From Halocafeteria seosinensis (Eukaryota > Sar > Bigyra > Bicosoecida): DNA of 64,000 bases. The stretch spans positions 1-64,000 of the forward strand of contig LVLI01000190.1 of the NCBI GenBank assembly GCA_001687465.1. Reading direction: 5' to 3'. A program made the translations under genes and the position numbers. Positions 10,801 through 21,807 of the stretch are shown here, piece after piece. Position 1 is the first letter of the stretch. Every line of letters begins with the position of its first letter. The notes beneath the pieces are model-generated. The model was not told the DNA's origin and ran no database searches. It was given only the letters and a program-made list of their open reading frames with translations.

Positions 10801-12681
10801 AAGAGCGATGCATTGGCCATTGATGGCTTGCTTCACAGTCTGTGCGAGGAACGCACTACTTCTTAGTCGAGCCGACCTTTCAGGCGGACTTGGAAGCATG
10901 GCTAATATGAGGGCCTCTATCTGTAGGGCATAAGACGGTGGATACTCTTTGTCAAACAACTTCAAAGAGTCAAGTATTGCTTCTTCAATGTCATCCACCG
11001 ACAAGTCATCAATATCCTTCGTTCCTTTGTCTGAACCCTCCAAAAGTTTCCAATTCTCATTATACGCGTCGTCATCATCCTGTTTTTGATACACACTATC
11101 TGAAAATGCGCCTTGAGTATCGACGGAGTTTTCTTTGGTGAAAGAGCCAACGTAGCTACCGTCCTTGTGCGGGATATACTCATACGACACTTCCGATTTT
11201 TGACTTGCCCATCTGGTTTCATGCATAGCATCGGCAGCCTCTGCTGCGAGGGAGCCGGGGCGCTTTGGAAAAGACGTTTTAGACTGAGAGGAGCTGTCTT
11301 CGTTTCGAAAATCTCTCAATTTGTTAGCTTCGTCCTTCAAAAACTGCGAACTGTCCCGATGGTCACTTCCCTGTCGGTACTCCTGACTGAACGTTGGGAA
11401 ATTACCTCCACCAGAGGCATAAGTCCGAAGGGGAGATCTGGCATTGTTGCTTGCACGATGATACGCTGGAGACAAATTGGGTCGAACTACTTTGGGAGGA
11501 GGTTTGTATTCATCTCTACTAAGAAAAGCGACCACTTCTGGACAGCCGCGCACTGCAGGGATGTCGGTGAGCTTCCTCAGGTAATAGTGAAGTTGTCGAC
11601 GCCTGCACATCAACACAAATTAGCAAAACATATCATGAAATGACGTCAAGCCTACTGCTACCTACCTTTCACGAATGAAATCAGGCTGCAATACGCCCAT
11701 GATCTTCTTTGGGGGCAACCGGGGCAGCATCTCCGTTACGTGGCCAGGCAACTTCTTATGTAACGTCTGGTGTAAGGTGCTAAACTCTCGGAAACGCTTT
11801 CGAACAACCCATTCAGCAAAACCATCGGACACGCGAATATGGTAGAGTGTGAATGTTCCGCTGGGGTCAGTCGTATCCTTGTCAATAGTTGCTCGCAATG
11901 TTGTCGTAGTGCTGTTCTTTTGCCCACTACCGGCAACGTATTCATTCGACATCGCATCGGAGTCTTCCATAACTGTTGAGAACGCTAAGTTACCGTTTCT
12001 CTTTGTAAGCCAGTCATTGATAAACTTCACTGAACCATCTAGCCGCACATCCGTTGACACCTTGCGGTTCATTACTTGGTTTTCGTTCCCAGGGAAATTC
12101 TGTTGGCTTCCTTGCTGTGCACTAACTCGATGGAAAATTCTATGTAATGGCTCTCCTGGGCGCTGGGTGCGCTCAGATGTGCCATCGTTAAAATCTGATC
12201 CACGTTGGGTGCCATTACTGGCCGCCGGATCACCTTCAGAGATGCGGTTGCAGTTTTGCATACTTTCACTGTCGTCGTTTGTAATACTATGTAGAACTTC
12301 CCGCGAAGGTTCCTCTTCCTCGTATAGTGAGGAATTTCTCAAATGGTGTTGATAACCATCGACACCGTAGTACTGAGCCTCTCTGCATCACATTTCACAC
12401 CAAAACAGTTTTCCTGCCGAGAGCATGCACCGGATAACAAATTGAATCTCACGCTCCACCAGCTCTATAGACGCCAGGAAGATACTGCCAACCCTTTACA
12501 AGGCTCGAGACAGCATATTTCCTCCAACTTCATGGTATCTAATGGCATGGCCTGCTACTTCAACTTCGACGAAATGCTTCCGACTCTTACCTGGATGTGC
12601 TCCCTTGTTCCATACCGATGGAACCTGGGTACCTCGCGGTCGGAAGAAGGATTTAGTAAAGGATTGGGTATGCGGTATCAC
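7825..12681 (-). CDS. PX-domain protein with nucleotidyltransferase/PAP-OAS-like region
   Basis: Exons run from about 12681-12500 and about 12398-11669 to 11602-7825; the junctions keep phase (…DFIRER joins RRQLHYYL). The 5' end is uncertain because no in-frame ATG precedes 12500, so a further upstream exon is likely. The N-terminal part carries a PX (phosphoinositide-binding) domain: WVVRKRFREFSTLHQTLHKK, then LPPKK. The ~1260-residue C-terminal exon is Ser-rich. It has a segment resembling nucleotidyltransferases (YPPSYALQIEALILAMLPS..GKSVVGAAYRGHPFEIGVFL) and a later segment close to the PAP/OAS1 substrate-binding fold (LLRRSIMLADTYFNIELRKY…LSPLHALAWLLLDLSTFPWD). The usual GS…DxD catalytic signature is absent, with FEIG at that place, so it may be a pseudoenzyme tethered to endosomal membranes. 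The PX call is firm. The transferase relationship is inference. Confidence 0.75.
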
Positions 12682-12999
12682 TCGTGACAGACCCCATTAA
12701 AGGATAAAAAATGAGTCAAGCCAGGAGAAACTTTCCCTTTCTTTGTTCAAGTTAGAGGAGTCTACACGGTGTATAAATCAACGCAACTCATGCACATACG
12801 ATTCACAATGCACCGCCTTAGTTTTTCGTGGATTCCTACTGATCAATCTCTATACATGCACTCATAAATGAAGGGGGCCGCATGAACCTGTAAATGGCAT
12901 AAAAGATTGTCCGGTTCAGTTGTCCTTGGTGGGTTTTGTAGCCCGTATGTGCCATACGAGGAGTCTTATTACACGCAATCAAAGTGTACAAACAAAGAA

Positions 13000-15222
13000 A
13001 TGTGGAGAAACGAGTGCAAAATCACAGCATGGGTCGCTCATGTGATATTGGTTATAGCCTGCCTTACAGCGAGTGAAGGAATTCCTCTTAAACAGAAGCT
13101 GGAGCAAGGAAGATATTCAGAACTCCTGGAAGATATTGAGCGAGCACAACGAGATACGAACTACAAAGGTAAAGATGAGGGTCTTCTTCAATACTGGATG
13201 TGGCATTTTAAAGGGCACGCTCTGTATGGACTGGGTCGAATAACCGAAGCAAGGGAATCCTTCGGGAAAGCAATTCGGAGTCCACATGCTTCGGCCTTTG
13301 ATTACGAGAATTATGGTTCCCTCCTGCTCTTTGAACACCATCATACCGAGGCGGTCGCTGTACTTACTTCATATTTGAGAAGTTCTGCAGCTCAGAACAG
13401 CTCAAGAAGTCTCGTTCCTCTGTATAGCATATTACATCGAGCCATGTGCGCATCCTTATTATGGGCTGACTTGGAAGCTCTAGAATTCCTCCTCGATGAG
13501 CATATTGAGAAAAGCGTTGCAAACGGAAGAAAGCCACTAATCAAGTCTAGTGAATACCATGTTTCCTCCATTGAACTACGACAGGAGCTCACCTCTGTGA
13601 TTGCACTAGGGTATCCATCGAGAGCAAATCTTCCTGCCAAACATCTACTCTCGAACAGAATACGGGAATCTCCCTTGCGGCTAGGTGGGTAATCGTTGTT
13701 ATAGTTAAACGATTTTATTTACTCAGAGATAACATATGTATACGTTTCTCGAGGAGCAGGTTTCCTTTCAGGGAGCTTCGGCAATCATCCTGTGGGAAGA
13801 TTGGTATCCGATTTGGTGTCGAGCCTTACATTCCCGGGGATACAGGTTACGGTATTCTCTCGCTCTCGAATTAACGAAACTTACACGTGGTTTGCTAACA
13901 TCGTAAAGGCCGTAGAGGTTGTCGACATCCACGACGTCGATGCACAGACAGCTGCTAACATTATCAACAACGCCGGGGTTGAGATCCTAATTGACCTTGA
14001 TGGACATACGCTGCACGGTTCTCCAACCATTCTGTCGCACCTGAGTTGTGTAATTGTTGAATATTTAGGATACCCAGGAACCACATCGCTAGATTCCGTC
14101 GACTTCATGATCACAGATTCTCAGGTCATTTCCGTTGAAACCGGACCGCAGTACTTTACTGAAAAGCTCGTGATTGTCCCAGAAACTTACCTGGTCAGTA
14201 GCATTTGTACTCTTCAGCCCCACATAGAATTGTTACCTCCTGCAAGCTTCTTGGAGATCGATGATTTCTCACGTCTATCTTCGGAATTCGGTTCGGTAAG
14301 AATTATATCGAGAGGCATAAATTTGTCTTGAAAGAAAACACGATTTTGTCCTCTCTGAAATACAGACAGAGCCAATTGTGCTATCAATGCTCTGCCCACT
14401 CCACCGCGTCACCCCGGCAGCGGTTGAAACTTGGTCTAACATACTGCGGTCAGTCCCTGAAGCGGTGCTATGGTTGACCGTTCCGAGTACACAGGCTGTA
14501 AGCGAGCATACATAACGCGTAGACGGAAGTTGGTTTCGCGGAAACTTCCAAGTGTCATTACGGTGCAGGCAATTCGCAGACTGAGAGAGCAATTCGTCGC
14601 GCGGGGTATATCATCCAGCAGAATACTATATAATGCTCAGACAGACCATGTTGACCACGTGCGGAGGCGATCTCTTGTTCACCTTTTCCTAGACTGCTTC
14701 ATGCGTTCTGCACACTCCTGTAAGTTGGATCAATTATTGTCAAAACCACGGTTGATAGAACCTAATCGTGCATTATCGCATGATACCGCAGCAACAGTAG
14801 ACACAGTGTGGGCATCAACGCCTTCGCTGTCACTCAGGGGAGAGACAATGGACTCTCGAGGTACATCGACAATACAAAAAAGTGTGTTCTGCGGTAGCAA
14901 CACAGGAACAGCACTCCAAAATGCTTGTTTGATTGGAAAACTCCACCCCTTAGATACCACTTCCGTAAGGGAATACGAGGATTTAGCTGCTACTATAGCT
15001 GTGGCTCCAACGCTCTTGAAACTTCTACGCGAAGAACTGATTAGTTCCCGAAAGCTCAAGCTTTCGAAGATATACAATCCATCGTTAGCCGCTACATCTT
15101 TTGTCAAAGCCACGCGATTGATGACAGAAGCCTGTTCGTTTCCGAGCAACCGGGATACGAGACGAAGACCATGTGGATACCACATCGTTGCCGACCCAGA
15201 AACGGTCCACCTGCGAACATGA
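13000..15222 (+). CDS. O-GlcNAc-transferase-like glycosyltransferase (GT41) with signal peptide
   Basis: Six exons keep phase: 13000-13684, 13727-14295, 14366-14497, 14569-14719, 14792-14860 and 14906-15222 (661 residues). An N-terminal helical, TPR-like region (…HFKGHALYGLGRITEARESF) is followed by the two-lobed catalytic domain of the OGT/SPINDLY family. Visible motifs are GSFGNHPVGRLVSDL, EILIDLDGHTLHGSPTIL, YLGYPGTTS.DSVDFMITD, and the UDP/nucleotide-lobe end LSLRGETMDSRGTALQNACL followed by EYEDLA. The His of NHPVGRL is present. Unusually, the ATG at 13000 opens MWRNECKITAWVAHVILVIA, a hydrophobic secretory signal, whereas characterised OGT and SPY proteins are nucleocytoplasmic. The protein could act in the ER or secretory path, or the segment could be a membrane anchor. 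The sugar donor (GlcNAc or fucose) is not decidable here. Confidence 0.88.
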
Positions 15223-15314
15223 AGCGCCGTAACCCTATTCTGCAGATGAAGAGTATGCATCGAGCGTATTGTGTTGCTAGAGAGCAGGCTATAAGTATGA
15301 AGTCGACTCAGTGA

Positions 15315-16243
15315 TTAGCGCTGAGCTTGGCTGGACCGCGTTCTTGCAGGTTTCTTCGCACCTCCATGCTTCTCAGAAGCAGATCGCTTCCGTTTGGAGG
15401 TCGAAGTAGAGTTTCGCTTTGCCGCTTTCCCCTGTTTCTCATCTGGGCGCAAATATGCCTTGCGTTTGGATGCTGGCAATCGTTCAATGGAGTATCGGAG
15501 CATCACCCGCGGCATTACCCTACAGTGCTCGTCCAAGAATTCCTCAAGTTTTGACACATCCTTCTTGCCTACTTCGCGTAGCATCCAACCGCAGGCCTTG
15601 TGTATGAGATCATGCGTATCTTGGAGAAGCAATGCGGATATGCTTAGTGCATCCTCTAGGTCGCCTTTGCCGATGAAGTAGTGGGTGGACAGCATTCCGA
15701 TGCGTCTTTCCCAAAGGTCTTCAGATTTTGCAAGCCGATATAATACATCTCTAGATGATTTAGTTTCATACAACCAAGCTCCTACGATCTTGGGAGCTGT
15801 AGTATCCACCAGATCCCAATTATTGATGAATTTCGTGTGGTTCAAATAGAATTCATAGATCTCTTTTCTCTCCTGCTTGGATGCTCGAGGCCATCGGTAT
15901 ACTAGCACCAGGAGTGCTCCCAACCGCTCCTCGTGGTATTCCGACGAGAGCAATTTATCCACTTCGGAGAGCGACAACGATTCCACGAAGTCTTTCTGAG
16001 ATACGATCTTGCGGATCCATGGTACTCGAAGACCTGCAAACGAGAGAAGTACATGTATTTCGCTTCATGAGGTACAAGGCGATTCACTGAATACAATCTT
16101 GTCGCACCTAGGAATTTATCCCCTTCCGCGTATTGGCCCTTTGCCGTCTTGAAGAAACGCGAATAGAACGGAACGAGTTTGGAGTCGGCTACCTCTCGCA
16201 GTTTACCGCTGAGGTGTTTGGCAGTGATAGCTCGAGGCGCCAT
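15315..16243 (-). CDS. DNA alkylation repair protein, AlkD-like
   Basis: Two exons, 16243-16108 and 16033-15315, join in phase (KFLG joins LRVPWIRKIV). The first in-frame ATG gives MAPRAITAKHLSGKLREVAD. The sequence follows the ALK/HEAT-repeat family of DNA alkylation repair glycosylases (COG4912). It has the phrase FLGLRVPWIRKI, repeated helical pairs, NNWDLVDTTAPKIVGAWL and WERRIGMLSTHYFI. The Trp/Asp pair in NNWDLVD corresponds to the catalytic-face residues of the family. The last ~55 residues are Lys/Arg/Ser-rich and resemble a nuclear-localisation or DNA-binding tail not found in bacterial AlkD. The likely role is removal of alkylated purines in the nucleus. The function is inferred from family, with good motif agreement over the whole length. 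Confidence 0.85.
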
Positions 16244-16608
16244 ACTGCAACAGTGACTTTTCAAAAAGGCGAAGTTATCAATGATCAATGTCGAGGTATC
16301 AAAAGGTGTAAACTATGGGGCTCATAGTATGAACAATACAATTGCTTCACAACTCAGTTGAATTGGAATACCAAAGCACCACAAGCTGAAACAGCAACAC
16401 GAGCTAACGGCCATATTATCATTATGATGATGAAACACAGGAGCTTTGATGTGACATCATACACTGGTTGTGGTGATGTAGCTACTATGTTCCGCGCGAA
16501 TTGTCTATATATGTATAGCCACAACTCTGGTTAGCTGCAAATCATAACCATAACCATAACCACAACTGATATTGTGGGAGCAGTCAGAGTCCGTTCCTAT
16601 TTTCCTGA

Positions 16609-19537
16609 CTATCCCTGTTCGTCGCCCTCATCGTCGTAATCTACTTCAGTCTTCTCTCCAAGACGAACCTTATAAGCCCATTCTTTCATATCATGTTTAA
16701 GTTTACGTTCGTCGATGGTAAGCAGATGCCGACCGGCAAGGAGTTGTGTCCCAGCCACCCATACATCAGTGACGCTGTACAGCAAAGCACATTGAGAAAG
16801 ACATCCACTATACTAATATGACAGTATAATGGCTTACCAGTGACGATCCATTGCGTAGACCAGATGGGAGATGACATTGTAAAGCGGCATCTGCTCCAAT
16901 CCATCTAGACGAACAGCAGTCATGTCCGCAAACTTTCCTATCTCCAAGGAGCCGGTATCTTTCTCTAGTCCCAGTGCCTTAGCGCCGTTGAGTGTTGCCA
17001 TTTTCAATACCTGCTCGTGTACATTAGAGGAGCGCCAGAAGACATAAAGTTATCAATAACACCAAACAACATCGGAATTGCCAAAGTAACATACATTGAA
17101 CGCAGGAGCGGCCGTGGCATCCTTGGAGACGCCCTTCGCTAGTATCGCCGCAAGCTTCATCTCTCCAAACATATCAAGACTGTTATTAGAAGCGCTTGAA
17201 TCTGCAAAATGGAAGAAGAAAGTCACCGGGACAGTTGGTCTTTGACACATAGAATTGACAACCATACCTGTCCCGATGGCGACGTTCACACCTGCTTTTT
17301 CTAACTCCCAAATAGGAGAGAATCCCGATGCCAATTTCATGTTGGACGAAGGGCAGTGCACAATATTGCAACCAGTTTCAGCAACCCGAGCAATTTCTTC
17401 CTCAGTTAACTGCATACAGTTTGATACAAACCGAGGGTTACCGTAAAAACTGCTCTGAATGAATGTGGAATAGGAGTCCATTCAGGACTATTAAAGCGTA
17501 CCTGAGTCATGTGTACTGCTATCATTCTACTAGTGATCAATCCTAGTTTGTCGAGGTTCTCAAATGGGCGGCATTTATTGTCACTGAGATGTTTCGATGG
17601 CCCGTCAATCCCCTCTGAAGACTCCCGGGTCTCTGATTCGGTTTCATGCAAATGAAGGTGGATGGGCACATCAAATCGTTCAGCAAGCTCCTTAACACGC
17701 AGAAAACTCTTTTCGCTGACTGTGTATGGAGCATGCGGTGCTATAGAAAATTGAATCCGTCCTGCGTTACGTAACTTCGAAAGAAGTAGCTGCCACGATC
17801 AATTCTTCCCTTAAGCGGATGGCTTACCTGTAGGGTCGCGCTTCTTCCAGTAACTACACAACTCCACTGCTTTATCGAGGCACTCTTCGGCATTCTGGGA
17901 ATCGGAAGTGGGGAACTCAATGCATACTGCGCCGACTCGGGCCCGAAGTCCCACTTCATACAATTCTTCAGCGACTGTCCCTCCAAAAAAATGCATGTCA
18001 TTAACGGTAGTAACCCCGCTGCGAATACACTCTGCAGCGGCGAATCGAGTACCATGAGAAGTGTACAAGGGCGATAGAAGCCTGGCTTCTGCAGGCCAAA
18101 TGTCCATCGTTAGCCATTCCATAAGCGGTTTGTCATCCGCGAGTCCACGCATGTTGTTTAGGGCCAGGTGCGTGTGTGCGTTGATTAGTCCCGGAATGAG
18201 AGCATGGTGGCTAAGGCGAACCGTGCGATGTGCCTGGTAGCGTTCGCTTACGTCAGCCGAAGGAAGGACGTCAACGATACGTCCTTCGCGAACGACTACA
18301 CAATGATTCTCCAAGGCTTTATTTTCGGGTTTTACCGGTACTACATAACTGCACGTATAGCCACCAAGGTTTGGTATCTTTTTACCACTGAGCTCTGTTT
18401 AGCCATCTCAGAGGTATATCACTTACTGAGCGTGTACGATTAGGTCAACAGTTTCAATTTTAGACTCTGATCGGCCGGTCGATCCGTCGGTGCTCTGTTC
18501 AACCTCTTTATACCGTTTAATCTCTTGGAATCTTGCGTATGACAGCGAGGCAAGCTTCGGTACGACGCTTCCGATAATCTGGAAGATCTTCGGGAGGTTT
18601 GTAGCTTGCGCCTTCTTGAAATCCGCAACGCTAAAATCCGTCGAAATTCCATGGGCATAGTTATCGACAACAGATACCATGGCGTATGGCAAGCCGACTT
18701 CTTGACAAGCTGAGGCTTCGTGAGCTCCCGTCATTCCAATTACATCACCAGCTTCGGCAAACATGCGAACTTCTGCTTTGGTTTCGAACCGTGGACCACG
18801 ACTGTTGACGTACACGCCTCCAGCATGAACTCCTATATTCAGCGATCCTAGTGCTTGTAGGAGATGCTTATGAAGGTCCCCGTCGATTTTAGGCATAAAG
18901 TGTCCCCGGTGGTCAGCATGGACTGCATTCGCACGAATGTAAGTGTCCGTCCAGTTAAAGCAACACTGCACAGAATCGACGTACCTGGCCGTGTATCATA
19001 GGGGCAATAGTAGTCATCTGGCAAAAGCACCGTCCCAAGGGCTAACCCGCTCTTGAGAGATCCTACTGAACAAATTCCAACCACATGTGTACAGCCCTGC
19101 AGACCAAATCGGGATCATCCAGTCCATCCGCTGTCCTGTCCTCAGGGCGGAAGTCGTACTGTACGTACCAGATGCTTGAGAGCAATGGCAATGGCCGAGT
19201 AGTTGATGTCGGCCGGTTGGGTGTAGCGCTCGCCGGCATTCGCTTCATGGCGCTGTGTAAACACTAAATTAACCTCTTCTTCCTGACTGCGTTCATTGGC
19301 CTTGATTACGCATGTTCTATACACCACCCTTCCCATGGGAGTCTCCACATCCTCGACGCGAGCCTTGCCGAGCGTCTGGGCTATCTCCTGCTCCTTGGGG
19401 GACGCCGAAACGGCGGTGTCCTGGAGATGTAGGAGACTACTACCGCCAATAATGCCCACCACGGGGCCTTGAGGCGCTACGATGGAGCCCGAGGAGCGTC
19501 TCCTGCTGCCTCGGGAGGATGAGTGAGAGTGAGACAT
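16609..19537 (-). CDS. Fused methylthioinosine phosphorylase-type / MTA-SAH deaminase
   Basis: Nine exons, all in phase: 19537-19169, 19096-18985, 18922-18427, 18348-17828, 17761-17502, 17409-17268, 17201-17095, 17010-16838 and 16774-16609; 781 residues. Residues 1-~318 are an MTAP/MTIP-family phosphorylase (VVGIIGGSSL, VNLVFTQRHEAN, GVYVNSRGPRFETKAE, VIGMTGAHEA). Residues ~319-781 are an MTA/SAH deaminase of the amidohydrolase superfamily: VDLIVHAHYVVPVKPENKAL, metal HTH at 384-386, HLHLHE at ~534-539, HCPSSNMKLASG, and metal Asp634 in IGTD. A consensus intron (18426-18349, GTAAGT…GCAG) removes the phosphorylase stop at 18423 and restores the typical deaminase N-terminus. The deaminase has no ATG of its own in phase. 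The loop VSVVDNYAHG has Asn248/Ala250 where human MTAP has Asp220/Asp222, suggesting 6-oxopurine use. Predicted path: methylthioadenosine to methylthioinosine to hypoxanthine plus methylthioribose-1-phosphate. Confidence 0.85.
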
Positions 19538-19731
19538 AGTTGGTCAAAATTGTCTTGTTTTTTGTAGTACAACACCCACTATATTGGTATCAAAACTTTT
19601 GGGTATTGTACGTGTTATTATAGAGTGAATAGAATTAGAAATTGACCGTAAACGGCCCGATTTTTGATTTGAAGTGGCTCCGGAAAGAACCCTTATACGC
19701 CTTCCATACATAATATACACCCCTAACCAAG

Positions 19732-21783
19732 ATGTCAGGGGAAAGCAGAAGTGCCCAAGATATCTATAACTCTCTCAAAAGAGCTGCTCAACGAGAGGAA
19801 GAGCAGAAATCGGCCTCCTCATCGACAGCTGGAAGTACGTCCTGGTCCAATACAGAGATGATTATTCCTTTTTTTTTAAAAAGAAAAGGAGAAGTGGAAC
19901 AATCATGGTTGGATGATGCAGGGAATGATCCATGGAGACACTTTCGAGAGATCATGCAGCAGCGTGCCAAAAAGCGGCAGGAGGAATTGGAGGCTCAACA
20001 TCCGTCATTTAAAGTAATTCCAACCTTTTTCAGGAAGTCATCCAAGCAGTACGTGACTCGCCATTGACGTATCTAGAGATATACTTCTTTTTTAATATTT
20101 GAACCGGTTCATGTTGGATGGTCAGCGTGGAAGACTTATTGGAAGAATCTGAACAAACAGAAGGGATGGATCCCACGGTAACTGTTTATCCGATGAAGCA
20201 ATTGGCTCATCAAAAATTGATTGAAAAGAAAACTCAAGAGCTTCCCGATGAAAGAGTAAGCATATACCCTCTGTCTAACTAGTAAGCGATGTATCGGTGC
20301 TTTATCGACTCATGCAGGATCTTCAAGACATTGTTCGACTTCTTACCGAGGTGTCCAATTCTGAGGAGTACGAGTCGGATGAAGCGAAAAAACAAACAAC
20401 CTACAATAAAGAAGAGCTTGATTTTATTAATTACGATCAATTCTGTCGAGTCAGGGACCGTTGCTCTGCCAAAGCGAAGCGTTACTTTGCTCCTTCGGTT
20501 TTTTTGAAGGTGCGTTTGTGTGTTCTTACTGGTAATTATGCGCAGCGGAACCCACTACTCGCAAATATGCAGTTTGCGCGAGATAGCAGACATAGGATAA
20601 ATGCGCAAGTCTTTTTCCAGTACGTGTTCGCACGACTATCGGTGGAGCAGATTCGCGTCCATCTGAGGTATGTATCATGTTACTACCTATTCCGTGCTAC
20701 CATGTCTCGTTTATTTCTTTTGAGAACAGCACGTATGATTCAACCACGGATGATCACTTGCGCGAAGAAGATCTTGAATGTTATATTGATGACTTAATAC
20801 CTGTGATTCGAGGCCTGGAAAAACTGGATGAATCTTTCCACCAGTACTATATTTTTACCGCCGTGCGCAAGTTTATGTTTTGTCTTGACTCTAAGAACCG
20901 TGGGAAAATTCCAGTGAATGAGGTCGCCTGCTCTCGAGTAATGGCGGAACTATGTGAGCTTCGAAAGGATTTGGAACCCGTGAACGACGAACCATTGGTG
21001 TACAGCGACCAGAGCGAACCCAGCGGCTGGTTCTCGGCAAATGGAGCCCTTGCAGTTTACACGGCCTATGCAGAACTCGATAAAGACGGCGACGGATTGT
21101 TAACGGCGGATGAATTGTCGAAATATGGCATGGGTACTTTGACAAAGTGCTTTGTTGAGCGGGTGTTCCAAGAATACCATACATTTGAGGGCTATATGGT
21201 AAGTGGAGAGAGACGCAATTGTATATTGCCATCCGGTTCGTTTGAAAGCAGAGCAACGACTGTACAGGACTACAAGGGATATCTGGATTTTGTACTCGCC
21301 ATGGAGCTGCGCCGAAGTGAAGCGTCCGTGAGGGTAAGCCTTTCTTGCGTAGGTTGGTGCTGCTGAAGCCGCGGGGTGACCCGTTATTCTTGTACGCCAG
21401 TATATTTTCCACGTGCTTGACACTGGCCATAAAGGGTATCTTACGTTAGACGAGATGACCTATTATTTCAAAGAAGTTACTAAGGTAATCCAATCATTTG
21501 GACAAGATCCGCCTTACGTCAAAGATGTCATCGTAAGTTTCCTATCTGTTGAGTACTAACGGTGCGCAGTACTCTGTTAACACATGATCGTTTGCAGACG
21601 GAGTTGCTGGATATGACCAAGCCGGCGACACCGGGCATCATAACATTTCAAGACTTGCAACGGTGTCGGCTTGGCCACATTGTACTTCATGTGTTGACGG
21701 ATGTTCAAGGATTTTGGCAATACGATAATAGAGAACACGCCGGCATGACCCCTCAGAGCCCCGCCCACGATGAACTGGGATGA
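19732..21783 (+). CDS. PP2A regulatory subunit B'' (TON2/PR72 type)
   Basis: Eight exons keep phase: 19732-20048, 20126-20255, 20318-20509, 20573-20667, 20730-21198, 21268-21333, 21401-21532 and 21598-21783 (528 residues). The protein follows the B'' family of protein phosphatase 2A regulators: YFAPSVFLK-FARDSRHRINA, REEDLECYIDDLIP, FHQYYIFTAVRKFMFCLD, then the EF-hand DKDGDGLLTADELSKYGMGT, FVERVFQEY and the late YLTLDEMTYYF. The plant FASS/TON2 and animal PR72/PR130 members target PP2A to the cytoskeleton and centrosome. One EF-hand loop (Asp-x-Asp-x-Asp-Gly) looks calcium-competent. The stop codon lies only 24 bases from the stop of the convergent ferroportin gene. Confidence 0.9.
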
Positions 21784-21807
21784 ACGAAACTCCCATCGTA
21801 CTCCTCT

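Noticed and set aside
16525-16575. Telomere-like (CCATAA)n stretch
   Set aside because: Only three to four imperfect units, within an intergenic gap; not a telomere.
18423-18971. Stand-alone phosphorylase ending at 18423
   Set aside because: The upstream consensus donor and the in-phase continuation into the deaminase N-terminus fit better than a separate gene; kept as the alternative model.
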